In this document: positions 18,236 to 27,468 of the stretch, one piece after another | How positions within the stretch are numbered: the stretch's first letter is position 1 | Layout of the letters: each line of letters opens with the position of its first letter | Assembly: GCF_001698205.1 (NCBI RefSeq) | Contig: NZ_CP016591.1 | Location: 620,001 to 684,000 of the forward strand | Direction: 5' to 3' | Length of the DNA stretch: 64,000 nucleotides | Source of the DNA: Tsuneonella dongtanensis | Lineage (GTDB): Bacteria > Pseudomonadota > Alphaproteobacteria > Sphingomonadales > Sphingomonadaceae | The notes under the pieces: model-generated | Told to the model about the DNA's origin: nothing | Database searches by the model: none | The model's input: the letters and a program-made list of their open reading frames with translations, nothing else | Position numbers and translations under genes: made by a program

Positions 18236-19432
18236 ATGAACATCCACGAATACCAGGCCAAGGACCTCCTGGCGAAACATGGCCTCCCGGTTCCCGCCGG
18301 TATCCCCGCGCTTTCGGTCGAAGAGGCGGTGGCAGCAGCCAAATCCCTTCCGGGGCCGCTCTGGGTGGTCAAGGCGCAAATCCACGCGGGCGGGCGCGGC
18401 AAGGGCACCTTCAAGGAGTTGTCCCACGGCGCGAAGGGCGGCGTGCGGCTGGCAAAGTCGATCGAGGAAGTCGAAACGAACGCCAGGGACATGCTCGGCA
18501 ACACGCTGGTGACCATCCAGACCGGCGATGCCGGCAAGCAGGTCAACCGCCTCTACATCACCGACGGGGTCGACATCGGCAAGGAGTACTATCTGTCGAT
18601 GGTGGTCGACCGCGCGACCGGGCGCGTCGCGATGATCGCCTCCACCGAAGGCGGGATGAGCATCGAGGACGTCGCCCATGAGACTCCCGAGAAGATCACG
18701 ACGATCGTCATCGACCCGGCACAGGGTTTCATGCCGCACCACGGCCGCTCGCTCGCATTCGGGCTCAAGCTGTCGGGCGACCTCAACAAGCAGGCGCAGA
18801 AGCTGGGCAAACAGCTCTACGATGCGTTCATGGCGCTCGACTGCTCGATGATCGAGATCAACCCGCTCGCCGAATCGGACGGCAAGCTGATGGTGCTCGA
18901 CGCGAAGATGAGCTTCGATTCCAACGCGCTCTATCGCCACAAGGACATCGAGGCGCTGCGCGACGAGACCGAAGAGGACCCGGCCGAGGTCGAGGCGAGC
19001 GAGTACGACCTTGCCTACATCAAGCTCGACGGCAACATCGGCTGCATGGTCAATGGCGCGGGCCTCGCCATGGCGACGATGGACATCATCAAGCTGAACG
19101 GCGCGTTCCCGGCCAACTTCCTCGACGTGGGCGGCGGCGCGAGCCGCGAGAAGGTGACCGCGGCTTTCAAGATCATCCTCAAGGACCCGGCGGTCGAAGG
19201 CATCCTCGTCAACATCTTTGGCGGGATCATGAAGTGCGACGTGATCGCTGACGGCATCGTCGCCGCGGCGAAAGACGTGAACCTTTCCGTGCCCCTGGTC
19301 GTTAGGCTGGAAGGCACGAACGTCGAGCAGGGCAAGGCGATCCTGAACAATTCGGGCCTGCCGATCGTCAGCGCCGACGACCTGGGCGATGCCGCGCGCA
19401 AGATCGTCGCCGAGGTCAAGAAAGCGGCCTAG
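18236..19432 (+). CDS. sucC: Succinyl-CoA ligase [ADP-forming] beta subunit
   Basis: A 398-residue ATP-grasp subunit of the citric-acid-cycle enzyme that makes ATP from succinyl-CoA. It starts [16 protein letters not shown]. It has [12 protein letters not shown] (about 45-56), EINPLAE (about 207-213) and the C-terminal [14 protein letters not shown]. The alpha subunit gene sucD does not follow: the next gene is etfB. That is a departure from the usual sucCD pair, so sucD must lie elsewhere. It is divergent from the phosphatase gene, with a 112-base gap that should hold both promoters. Confidence 0.96.
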   Translation: MNIHEYQAKDLLAKHGLPVPAGIPALSVEEAVAAAKSLPGPLWVVKAQIHAGGRGKGTFKELSHGAKGGVRLAKSIEEVETNARDMLGNTLVTIQTGDAGKQVNRLYITDGVDIGKEYYLSMVVDRATGRVAMIASTEGGMSIEDVAHETPEKITTIVIDPAQGFMPHHGRSLAFGLKLSGDLNKQAQKLGKQLYDAFMALDCSMIEINPLAESDGKLMVLDAKMSFDSNALYRHKDIEALRDETEEDPAEVEASEYDLAYIKLDGNIGCMVNGAGLAMATMDIIKLNGAFPANFLDVGGGASREKVTAAFKIILKDPAVEGILVNIFGGIMKCDVIADGIVAAAKDVNLSVPLVVRLEGTNVEQGKAILNNSGLPIVSADDLGDAARKIVAEVKKAA

Positions 19433-19446
19433 TTGACGTTAACGTA
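19433..19446. promoter_or_regulatory. Palindromic operator-like site upstream of etfB (LiuR-like)
   Basis: ACGTTAACGT at 19436-19445 is a perfect 10-base palindrome inside TTGACGTTAACGTAAAG. It begins immediately after the sucC stop and lies about 50 bases before the etfB ATG. TTGACG could also act as a -35 element, with a poor -10 (CTAGAC at 19455-19460, spacing 16). The sequence resembles MerR-family LiuR boxes as I recall them; LiuR controls branched-chain amino-acid degradation and etf genes in several Proteobacteria. Confidence 0.5.
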
Positions 19447-19497
19447 AAGGTTATCTAGACGGCGCGGCGACAGCGCCGAAGTGACAAGGAAGATGCC

Positions 19498-20250
19498 ATG
19501 AAGATCCTCGTCCCCGTAAAGCGGGTGATCGATTACAACGTGAAGCCGCGGGTCAAGGCCGACGGTTCGGGTGTCGATCTCGCCAACGTCAAGATGAGCA
19601 TGAACCCGTTCGACGAGATCGCGGTCGAGGAAGCCCTGCGCCTCAAGGAAAAGGGCGCGGCGACCGAGGTCGTGGTGGTGTCGATCGGTCCCGCCAAGGC
19701 GACCGAAACGCTGCGCACGGGCCTTGCGATGGGCGCGGACCGCGCGATTCTGGTGCAGGTCGATGACGGCACCGAGGTCGAACCGCTGGCGGTAGCCAAG
19801 ATCCTCAAGGGCATCGCGGATGCGGAAAGCCCGGGCCTCGTGATCCTCGGAAAGCAGGCGATCGACGACGATTCGAACCAGACCGGCCAGATGCTCGCCG
19901 CGCTGATGGGCCGTCCGCAGGGCACTTTCGCCAACACCGTCGCGGTCGAGGGCGACCACGTGACCGTGAAGCGCGAAATCGACGGCGGCCTCGAAACGGT
20001 GAAGCTGAGCCTTCCCGCGATCGTCACCACCGACCTCCGCCTCAACGAGCCGCGCTACGCCTCGCTGCCCAACATCATGAAGGCGAAGTCGAAGCCGCTC
20101 GATACCAAGTCGCCCGCCGACTACGGCGTCGACGTGAGCCCGCGCCTGAAGACCCTCAAGGTCGCCGAGCCGCCGGTGCGCAGCGCTGGCGTCAAGGTCG
20201 CCGACGTCGACGAACTGGTCGCCAAGCTCAAAGCCCTCGGCATCGCCTGA
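19498..20250 (+). CDS. etfB: Electron transfer flavoprotein beta subunit
   Basis: A 250-residue AMP-binding subunit of the ETF heterodimer, which passes electrons from acyl-CoA dehydrogenases to ETF-ubiquinone oxidoreductase. It begins [16 protein letters not shown]. It has [18 protein letters not shown] (about 38-55) and [17 protein letters not shown] (about 120-136), both diagnostic. AAGGAAG precedes the ATG. etfA follows after 25 bases. The palindromic site upstream suggests that the pair has its own control and is not simply read through from sucC. Confidence 0.97.
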   Translation: MKILVPVKRVIDYNVKPRVKADGSGVDLANVKMSMNPFDEIAVEEALRLKEKGAATEVVVVSIGPAKATETLRTGLAMGADRAILVQVDDGTEVEPLAVAKILKGIADAESPGLVILGKQAIDDDSNQTGQMLAALMGRPQGTFANTVAVEGDHVTVKREIDGGLETVKLSLPAIVTTDLRLNEPRYASLPNIMKAKSKPLDTKSPADYGVDVSPRLKTLKVAEPPVRSAGVKVADVDELVAKLKALGIA

Positions 20251-20275
20251 GCTCGAACGGGAAAGGATTGAAGCA

Positions 20276-21205
20276 ATGAAGACTCTCGTTCTGGTCGAAC
20301 ACGACAACGCCTCGGTGAAGGATGCGACTCTCGCGGTCGTCACCGCCGCCGCGAAGCTCGGCGAAGTGCACCTGCTGGTCGCCGGCAAGGGCTGTGCGGG
20401 CGTGGCCGATGCCGCCGCGAAGATCGCGGGCGTGGGCAAGGTCCACCTTGCCGACGATGCCGCGTACGAGCACCAGCTGCCCGAAAACGTCGCGCCGCTC
20501 GTCGCCGATCTCATGGGTCACCACGACGCGTTTCTCGCGCCGGCGACCACCACCGGCAAGAACATCGCGCCGCGCGTCGCCGCGTTGCTCGACGTCATGC
20601 AGATTTCCGAGATCATCGGGATCGAGGGCGACAAGACCTTCACCCGGCCGATCTATGCCGGCAACGCGATCGCCACGGTCGAAAGCTCCGACCCCAAGCT
20701 CGTCATCACCGTGCGCGGCACCGCGTTCGACAAGGCGGCGAGCGAGGGCGGGTCGGGCGCCGTCGAGGCCGTCAGCGGCCCCGCCGACGCGGGCACCAGC
20801 AGCTTCGTCGGCAGCGAACTCGCCAAGAGCGAGCGGCCCGAGCTGACCAGCGCCAAGGTGATCGTCTCGGGCGGCCGCGCGCTGAAGGACGCGGAAACCT
20901 TCCAGCAGGTCATCCTGCCGCTCGCCGACAAGCTCGGCGCGGGCGTCGGCGCGAGCCGCGCGGCGGTCGACGCGGGCTACGTGCCCAACGACTATCAGGT
21001 CGGCCAGACGGGCAAGATCGTTGCGCCGGAAGTCTACATCGCGATCGGCATCTCGGGCGCGATCCAGCACCTTGCCGGCATGAAGGATTCCAAGACGATC
21101 ATCGCCATCAACAAGGACGAGGATGCCCCGATCTTCCAGGTCGCGGACATCGGCCTGGTTGGCGACCTGTTCAAGATCGTGCCGGAGCTGACCGACAAGC
21201 TTTGA
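20276..21205 (+). CDS. etfA: Electron transfer flavoprotein alpha subunit
   Basis: A 309-residue FAD-binding subunit. It starts [18 protein letters not shown]. The C-terminal FAD domain has [12 protein letters not shown] (about 200-211), [19 protein letters not shown] (about 244-262) and [20 protein letters not shown] near the end. Full length. It forms a dimer with EtfB and serves fatty-acid and branched-chain amino-acid oxidation. The next gene starts 54 bases on, after a strong hairpin. Confidence 0.97.
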   Translation: MKTLVLVEHDNASVKDATLAVVTAAAKLGEVHLLVAGKGCAGVADAAAKIAGVGKVHLADDAAYEHQLPENVAPLVADLMGHHDAFLAPATTTGKNIAPRVAALLDVMQISEIIGIEGDKTFTRPIYAGNAIATVESSDPKLVITVRGTAFDKAASEGGSGAVEAVSGPADAGTSSFVGSELAKSERPELTSAKVIVSGGRALKDAETFQQVILPLADKLGAGVGASRAAVDAGYVPNDYQVGQTGKIVAPEVYIAIGISGAIQHLAGMKDSKTIIAINKDEDAPIFQVADIGLVGDLFKIVPELTDKL

Positions 21206-21227
21206 AAAGGCTGTTGCATTGTTCGTT

Positions 21228-21253
21228 CCCCGCCGTATTCCTACGGCGGGGAG
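21228..21253 (+). promoter_or_regulatory. Hairpin that masks the ribosome binding site of the next gene
   Basis: CCCCGCCGTA (21228-21237) pairs perfectly with TACGGCGGGG (21242-21251) around a TTCC tetraloop. The 3' arm supplies four bases of the GGGGAG ribosome binding site (21248-21253), which lies six bases before the ATG at 21260. There is no T run, so a classic terminator is unlikely. Folding would block translation. Confidence 0.6.
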
Positions 21254-21259
21254 CGCAAC

Positions 21260-22168
21260 ATGCTGAAACGATTGACGATTGCCTTGGCGACCTTGCTCGC
21301 TCCGGTGCAGGCCGCTTCGCAAGAGGCACCGGTTGTCCTCAAGCCGAGTTCGAAGTGGTACATGGATTACGGCGAGGGGCATTGCCGCCTCGCGCGCCAA
21401 TTCGGGGCCGATGCGGACAAATCGGTCTTCTACCTCGAGCAGTATGAGCCCGGCAGCCACTTCACGGTGCTCGCCGCGGGCAAGCCGTTCCGCATCGAGG
21501 CGAGGCGCAAGCCGACGCTGCGCTTCGGATCGGGCGGGGCGACCGTCGAATCTGACAAGGTCCGCGGATCGACGATGGGCCCATACGGCGAAGGCGTCCT
21601 GTCGACCGGGGTGTCGCTGCTGCCCGAACCGGACACCGGTCCGAGCAAGCCGTTCGCCCCCTTAGGCTCATCGAATTACACTCCCGATCCCTTGGAGACA
21701 TTTCTCGAGCCCGAGGCGGTCAAATCCATAAGTTCGTTCGAGCTTCTCGATAAGGGCGCACCGGTCGTGCGGCTTTCACTGGGATCTCTGGAACAGCCGA
21801 TCGCGGCGATGAACGCCTGCACGGAGGAATTGATCACGCATTGGGGGCTCGATCTGGCCGAGCATCGCGGAAGGACGCGGGCCCCTTACCCGAAGAACAA
21901 TCCGGGCGAATGGATTGGATTCAACGAATACCCGAGCGATATGCTCCGCGACAACAAACAGGGCATTGTCTGGTTTCGTCTCGATGTCGACGCGGCGGGA
22001 GAACCGACGGCCTGCACCATCCAGCAGGCGACAGATCCGCCGGAATTCGGCGGGGTCGTGTGCCGTCTGATCATGAAGCGGGCGCATTTCCATCCCGCGC
22101 TCAATGCGCAGGGTCAGCCGATGAAGTCCTATTGGCGCTCGTCGGTCAGGTTCGAACTGGCGAATTAG
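21260..22168 (+). CDS. Secreted protein with C-terminal TonB-like domain
   Basis: A 302-residue exported protein. A signal peptide of about 20 residues (MLKRLTIALATLLAPVQAAS) is followed by an N-terminal region I do not recognise. The last 90 residues resemble a TonB C-terminal domain: GIVWFRLDVDAAGEPTACTI, then a Cys and a final SVRFEL strand. Such proteins are often labelled energy transducer TonB, but this one has no retained N-terminal anchor and no proline-rich spacer, so it is probably free in the periplasm. Base composition is a little less GC-rich than its neighbours. Its end overlaps the convergent acetyltransferase by 23 bases. Confidence 0.7.
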   Translation: MLKRLTIALATLLAPVQAASQEAPVVLKPSSKWYMDYGEGHCRLARQFGADADKSVFYLEQYEPGSHFTVLAAGKPFRIEARRKPTLRFGSGGATVESDKVRGSTMGPYGEGVLSTGVSLLPEPDTGPSKPFAPLGSSNYTPDPLETFLEPEAVKSISSFELLDKGAPVVRLSLGSLEQPIAAMNACTEELITHWGLDLAEHRGRTRAPYPKNNPGEWIGFNEYPSDMLRDNKQGIVWFRLDVDAAGEPTACTIQQATDPPEFGGVVCRLIMKRAHFHPALNAQGQPMKSYWRSSVRFELAN

Positions 22169-22706
22169 CGACGCGGCTGAATACCTGCACCGGGTTATCC
22201 GGCGCCAACTCGGTCAGCCGGGTGGGTTCGAAGCCCAGTCTGCCAGCCAGCTTGTTCGACGGCGCGTTGTCGGGGTGGATGATGCACACGACCTCGCGCG
22301 GGCCGTGCGTTGCGTCGAACCACGCCAGCGCCGCGTCCATCGCCTCGCGGGCATAGCCCTTGCCGGCATGGTCGGCGGCGACGATCCACCCGGCTTCGGG
22401 CTTGTCGTCGAAATCCTCGCCGAGCCCACGCCAGGTATGGAACACGCCGCAGTTGCCCACGACCGGTTCCTCGCCCCTCGAGCGGACCATGAAACTGCCG
22501 TAGCCGTGGAGCTGCCAGCTCCCCGCGTTGCGCATGAAGCGGGTGACATGGTCGACCCGCGACGGTGTCGCGCCGAAGTAACGCCAGGTGCGCGGGTCCT
22601 GCATGATGGCGAACATCTGCGGTTCGTCGCCCGGCTGCGGCCGCCAGAGCTCGAGCCGTTCGGTGGTCAGGAGCGGCGCGTTGTCGCGCAGCAACGGCTC
22701 GCTCAC
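22146..22706 (-). CDS. GNAT-family N-acetyltransferase (RimJ/RimL type)
   Basis: A 186-residue acetyltransferase. It begins VSEPLLRDNAPLLTTERLEL, the usual start of the RimJ/RimL-like class. It has AGWIVAADHAGKGYAREAMD (about 97-116), which is the acetyl-CoA loop, and the IHPDNAPSNKLAGRLGF motif near residues 142-158. The frame is open further upstream, but the GTG at 22706 overlaps the stop of the DUF445 gene (GTGA) and is taken as the start. The target protein or small molecule is unknown. Confidence 0.88.
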   Translation of the reverse strand: MSEPLLRDNAPLLTTERLELWRPQPGDEPQMFAIMQDPRTWRYFGATPSRVDHVTRFMRNAGSWQLHGYGSFMVRSRGEEPVVGNCGVFHTWRGLGEDFDDKPEAGWIVAADHAGKGYAREAMDAALAWFDATHGPREVVCIIHPDNAPSNKLAGRLGFEPTRLTELAPDNPVQVFSRVANSPVRT

Positions 22707-23995
22707 AGTGCGGCCTCGACCGCATGGATGGTCACGCCCACCAGTCCGCCGACGAGCGTGCCGTTCATGCGGATGAACTGGAGGTCGCGGCCGACCGCGC
22801 TTTCGATCCGGTCGGTCACCGTGTGCGCGTCCCACCGCTTGACCGTCTCGGAAACCAGGCGGACGATCTGCCCGCCGTAACGGGTCGCGACACCGACCGC
22901 CGTGCGCCTGGCAAACCGGTTGATCTGGACCTGAAGGCGCGGGTCGCCCTGTAGTGCCGTACCGAGGTCGGCGATCGTATCGGCGAACGCGGCGGACAGG
23001 CCGCCGCCGGGCTCTCGCGCCGTCTTGAGCAGGCCGCCGCGGATGCGCTCCCAGACGCCGAGCCACCACCGGCCGACGACCGGATTGTCGAGCAGGTCGT
23101 TCTTCGCCTTTTCGACCCGCGCCTGCATTTCCGGATCGTGCAAAAGGTCGTGGGCCAGCTGCGCCAGCCCTTCCTCCAACTTGCCGCGCAAGGGGTGCTC
23201 GGGATCGACCAGCACTTCGGCCAGCAGCTTGTAGAGCCCGTCGAGCACCGAGTTGGCGAGCTTCTCGTCGAGGCCTGTCCAGCGGACGAGGCCGTTCGCC
23301 TTTTCGTGGATCATGGCGCGGATCATGTCCTCGTTCGCCTCGATCGTCAGGCCGGCCCAGCGGATCGCGGAATCGATGAGCGGAAGGTGCCGCTTGTCCG
23401 CGATCGCGGCGGTCAGGAGCTGGCCCGCCAGCGGTGCGATCTCGACCCGCGCGGCAATGGTCTTGAGGCCGCTGCGCATCTGCGACCCCAGCCGTTCCGG
23501 ATCGAGCGATTCGAGGAATTCGGCGATCAGTTCGCCTGCCCCCGCGCGGATGCGCTCACCGGTATCTCCCTTGGCGGGCGCGGCGAGATACTCGCCTGCA
23601 GCCTTCGCCAGGTTCATGTCCTGCATCCGCCGGGCGACGACCGCGGGTGTCAGGAAGTTGTCCTGGAGGAACTGCGCCATCGTGTCGGCGATGCGATCCT
23701 TGTTCTCGGGAATGATCGCGGTGTGCGGAATGGGCAGGCCGAGCGGGCGGCGGAACAGCGCGGTCACCGCGAACCAGTCCGCCAGCCCGCCGACCATTGC
23801 GGCTTCGGCGAAAGCACGCACGTATCCGATCGACGGATGGAGGCCGAGGTACTGGCCGGCCAGGACATAGATGCCCGCCATCGCGACCAGCAGGCCGGTC
23901 GCGGTGCGGCGCATCGTCGCGGCGCGGTCTGGCAGTGCGCGGGTGCCCCCCATGCGCTGCCAACGCGGGAAGAGCGGACGGGTTTCCCCGGTCAC
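22703..23995 (-). CDS. DUF445 family membrane protein (YjiN-like)
   Basis: A 430-residue protein of the DUF445 family. An N-terminal hydrophobic segment (GLLVAMAGIYVLAG) is followed by FAEAAMVGGLADWFAVTALF and RRPLGLPIPHTAIIPENKDR, the family hallmark. A long helical middle follows, and a final hydrophobic segment (GTLVGGLVGVTIHAVEAAL) closes the protein. The function of the family is unknown. The GTG start overlaps the RND pump stop by four bases, and its own stop overlaps the acetyltransferase, so all three are probably on one message with the efflux pump. Confidence 0.9.
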   Translation of the reverse strand: MTGETRPLFPRWQRMGGTRALPDRAATMRRTATGLLVAMAGIYVLAGQYLGLHPSIGYVRAFAEAAMVGGLADWFAVTALFRRPLGLPIPHTAIIPENKDRIADTMAQFLQDNFLTPAVVARRMQDMNLAKAAGEYLAAPAKGDTGERIRAGAGELIAEFLESLDPERLGSQMRSGLKTIAARVEIAPLAGQLLTAAIADKRHLPLIDSAIRWAGLTIEANEDMIRAMIHEKANGLVRWTGLDEKLANSVLDGLYKLLAEVLVDPEHPLRGKLEEGLAQLAHDLLHDPEMQARVEKAKNDLLDNPVVGRWWLGVWERIRGGLLKTAREPGGGLSAAFADTIADLGTALQGDPRLQVQINRFARRTAVGVATRYGGQIVRLVSETVKRWDAHTVTDRIESAVGRDLQFIRMNGTLVGGLVGVTIHAVEAAL

Positions 23996-26900
23996 TCGGC
24001 CGGAAGCGCTGCCGGCGCGGCGCTATCGCCGTGCTTGGCGGGATCGTAGGTGAGGAACTTGCGCCGCATCCACGGGCCCATGCGCTTCTCGAGGCTGTCG
24101 GCAAGGCTGAAGCCTGCCGGCACGATCAGCAGGGTGAGCACGGTCGACAGGATCAGGCCGCCGATCACCACCGTGCCCATGGGCGCGCGCCAGGCTCCGT
24201 CGCCGGACAGCGACAGCGCCGTCGGGATCATGCCCGCTGTCATCGCCACGGTCGTCATCACGATCGGCTGCGCGCGCTTGTGCCCGGCATCCATGATCGC
24301 CTCGAACTTGCGCGTCCCCGCCTCCATCGATTCGATCGCGAAGTCGATCAGCAGGATCGAGTTCTTCGACACGATCCCGAGCAGAAGCAGGATGCCGATC
24401 AGAACCGGGAAGGACAGCGGCTGGCCGAAGATGTAGACCAGGAACACGCCGCCGAGCGGTGCAAGCAGCAACGAGCACATGTTGACGATCGGGCTCATCA
24501 GCCGCTTGTAGAGCAGCACCAGCGTCGCGAAGACGAGCAGGATGCCCGCGACGAGCGCGATCTGGAAGTTGGTCAGGAGCTCGTTCTGCAGCTCGTCCTG
24601 GCCGACCTGGTCGCGGATCACGCCCTGGGGCAGGTCCGCCAGGGTCGGCAGCTTATTGATCTCCTCCATCGCGTTGCCGCGCAGCACGCCTTCGGCCAAG
24701 TCCGCGCCGATGAAGACGCGGCGGTTCTGGTTGTAGCGCTGGATGCTCGTCGGGCCGGCACCGAAGGATATCTCGGCCACGCGCCCGAGCGGAACCGACG
24801 CGCCGCTGGCCGTCGGGACCGGCAGGTTGGCGATCGTATCGATGTCCTGCCGCGAGTCCTTGGGCAGCTTGACGCGGATGGGGATCTGGCGGTCGCTCAA
24901 TGAGAACTTGGCCGCGTTCTGCTCGATCTCGCCGAGGGTCGCGATGCGGATGGCCTGGCTCAGGGCGACGGTGGTCACGCCGAGGTCGGCGGCGAGATCG
25001 GGACGCGGACGGATCAGGATTTCCGGACGCGGGATGTCGGCCGAAATGCGCGGAGCGACGATCGAGCGCACGCCCTTCATTTCCTCGACCAACTTGCCCG
25101 CGGTGCCCAGCAGCAGGTCGGGATCGGACCCCGCGAGCATGATGGTGATGTCGCGCCCGCTCCCCGGCCCGCCGGGGCCGCCATCGGCCTGAAAACGGAC
25201 CCGTGCGTCGGCGAAGCGCGCGAGGACGGGCGCGAGTTCGCGCTCGAACTCGAACGACTTGCGCTCGCGATCGGGCTTCAGCGTGATGTAGATCGTCGCC
25301 TGGCCTTCGCGGACGCGTTCGAGCGCGCGCAGGACCTCGGGCTGCTGGTAGAGCAGCGCGGCGACCTCGTCCGCGACCCGCTCGGTCGATTCGAGCGTCG
25401 TGCCGGGGACCATCTCGATCTCGACCCGGCTGTTGTCCTGGTCGGTCTCGGGCTCGAACTGGAAGGGCGTGTTGCTGATCAGCAGGACGGTGAGGATGAA
25501 CGAGAAGTAGCCGAGCGCGATCATCCAAACCCGCCGGTCGAGGAAGCGCGCCGCAAGGTAGCGCCAGTTGTCGCGCATGGCCGCGCCGAACCGGCTGATC
25601 AGGAAGCCGACGACCTTGAACACGATGAACCCGGCGACGAAGCCTGCCAGCACCGCGACAATCAGCTGGAAGAACGCGATCGGACGATTGATCACGTCCC
25701 ACAGGACCGAGTTGCGGTCGGAGGCAACCAGATCGGCGATTGTTTCCGGAACCTCGAGCGCGGACATCGCCTGGTAGCTGCCCATGACTCCGGCGCCAGC
25801 GACGACGATGAGGAGGAGGCAGAATACGATCAGAGCGGGGATGTACAGGAACCGGCGACGCGGCCCCGGCAGGCCGGCGCGTGCCGCGACCATTTCCGAC
25901 TTGTCCAGCGACCACGCAAGAACGCGCATGTAGCGGTCCATCCACGGCCCCTCTCCATGCTCGGCATGCCCCTTCGCCTCGAGGAAATAGGCTGCGAGCA
26001 TCGGCGTGATCATGCGCGCCACGGCGAGGCTCATGAGCACCGCGGCAACGACGGTCAGACCGAAGTTCTTGAAGAACTGCCCGGTTACGCCCGGCATCAG
26101 GCCGACGGGGAGGAAGACCGCGACGATGCAGAAGCTGGTCGCGACCACGGCAAGCCCGATCTCGTCGGCCGCGTCGATCGACGCCTGGTAGGCCGATTTG
26201 CCCATGCGCATGTGTCTGACGATGTTCTCGATCTCGACGATCGCGTCGTCGACCAGCACGCCCGCGACCAGACCCAGCGCAAGGAGGGACATCTGGTTCA
26301 GGTTGAACCCGAGGAGGTCCATGAACCAGAACGTCGGGATCGCTGACAGGGGGATCGCGATCGCGCTGATTACCGTGGCGCGCCAGTCGCGCAGGAAGAA
26401 GAACACCACGACGACCGCAAGGATCGCGCCTTCGATCATGGCGGCGAGCGATGTTTCGTACTGGTCCTCGGTGTACTTCACCGTGTTGAACAGCGGGATG
26501 AAGCGGACGCCGGGATTTTCCTTCTCGATCTTGGCGATGACTTCCTTGGCATCGTTGAAGACCGTCACGTCCGACGCGCCGCGCGCGCGCGACATCGCGA
26601 AGTTGACGACTTCCTTGTCGCGCACCTTGCTGATCGAGGTCCGCTCGGAATAGCCGTCACGCACAGTGGCGACGTCGGCGAGCTTGATCGTGCCGCCGCG
26701 AGCCGCCCGTATCTGCCGCTGCGACAACTCGTAGGCGGTGTTGTTGCTGCCCAGCACGCGGACCGACTGACGGGTGCCGCCGACTTCGGCCCGTCCACCT
26801 GCCGCGTCGAGGTTGTCCTGGCGCAAGAGGGCGTTGATCTGCCCCGCGGTCACGCCAAGCGCCTGCATCCGCGCCGGATCGAGGATCACCTCGATCTCGC

Positions 26901-27453
26901 GGTCGACGCCCGCGAAGCGGTTCACGCTCGCCATGCCCTCGATCGAGAGGAGTTGCTTGGCGACCGTATCGTCGATGAACCAGCTCAGCTGCTCGATCGT
27001 CATGTCGTCGGCTTCGGCGGCGAAGATGCCGAGGAAGCCGCCAGCGATTTCCGCCTTGCTGATGCGCGGCTCGAGGATGCCGTCGGGCAGGCTGCCCCGG
27101 GTCGCGTCGACCGCGTTCTTGACCTCGGACACGGCCGCGTTGACGTCGGTTCCGACCTCGAACTCGACGAAGGTGCTCGAATTGCCCTCGCTGGCGGTCG
27201 AAGAGATATTCCGCACGCCCTGGAGCGAACGGATCGACGCTTCGATCTTCTGCGTGATCTGGTTCTCGATCTCGGTCGGCGCGGCGCCGGGTTGCGAGAT
27301 GTTGACGCTGACTCCCGGGAACTCGATGTCGGGATTGTTGACCACGTCCATCCGCGCAAAGCTCAGCAGGCCCGCGAAAAGGAGGGCCGTGAACATGACC
27401 AGCGGGATCACCGGGTTGCGGATCGACCACGCGGAGATGTTGCGGAAGTTCAT
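23992..27453 (-). CDS. RND efflux pump, inner-membrane transporter subunit
   Basis: A 1153-residue AcrB-family proton-driven transporter. It starts with ISAWSIRNPVIPLVMFTALL. It has the porter domains, the TM4 proton-relay motif GLVAGVLVDDAIVEIENI and the second half ending GIVSKNSILLIDFAIESME. It is about 100 residues longer than AcrB. Between the two repeats there are two extra hydrophobic segments (IPALIVFCLLLIVVAGAGV and FFQLIVAVLAGFVAGFIVF). The adaptor gene lies directly upstream (15-base gap). No outer-membrane channel gene is in the window. The substrate range is not predictable. Confidence 0.95.
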   Translation of the reverse strand: MNFRNISAWSIRNPVIPLVMFTALLFAGLLSFARMDVVNNPDIEFPGVSVNISQPGAAPTEIENQITQKIEASIRSLQGVRNISSTASEGNSSTFVEFEVGTDVNAAVSEVKNAVDATRGSLPDGILEPRISKAEIAGGFLGIFAAEADDMTIEQLSWFIDDTVAKQLLSIEGMASVNRFAGVDREIEVILDPARMQALGVTAGQINALLRQDNLDAAGGRAEVGGTRQSVRVLGSNNTAYELSQRQIRAARGGTIKLADVATVRDGYSERTSISKVRDKEVVNFAMSRARGASDVTVFNDAKEVIAKIEKENPGVRFIPLFNTVKYTEDQYETSLAAMIEGAILAVVVVFFFLRDWRATVISAIAIPLSAIPTFWFMDLLGFNLNQMSLLALGLVAGVLVDDAIVEIENIVRHMRMGKSAYQASIDAADEIGLAVVATSFCIVAVFLPVGLMPGVTGQFFKNFGLTVVAAVLMSLAVARMITPMLAAYFLEAKGHAEHGEGPWMDRYMRVLAWSLDKSEMVAARAGLPGPRRRFLYIPALIVFCLLLIVVAGAGVMGSYQAMSALEVPETIADLVASDRNSVLWDVINRPIAFFQLIVAVLAGFVAGFIVFKVVGFLISRFGAAMRDNWRYLAARFLDRRVWMIALGYFSFILTVLLISNTPFQFEPETDQDNSRVEIEMVPGTTLESTERVADEVAALLYQQPEVLRALERVREGQATIYITLKPDRERKSFEFERELAPVLARFADARVRFQADGGPGGPGSGRDITIMLAGSDPDLLLGTAGKLVEEMKGVRSIVAPRISADIPRPEILIRPRPDLAADLGVTTVALSQAIRIATLGEIEQNAAKFSLSDRQIPIRVKLPKDSRQDIDTIANLPVPTASGASVPLGRVAEISFGAGPTSIQRYNQNRRVFIGADLAEGVLRGNAMEEINKLPTLADLPQGVIRDQVGQDELQNELLTNFQIALVAGILLVFATLVLLYKRLMSPIVNMCSLLLAPLGGVFLVYIFGQPLSFPVLIGILLLLGIVSKNSILLIDFAIESMEAGTRKFEAIMDAGHKRAQPIVMTTVAMTAGMIPTALSLSGDGAWRAPMGTVVIGGLILSTVLTLLIVPAGFSLADSLEKRMGPWMRRKFLTYDPAKHGDSAAPAALPAE

Positions 27454-27468
27454 GATCGGGCCGCCTTG

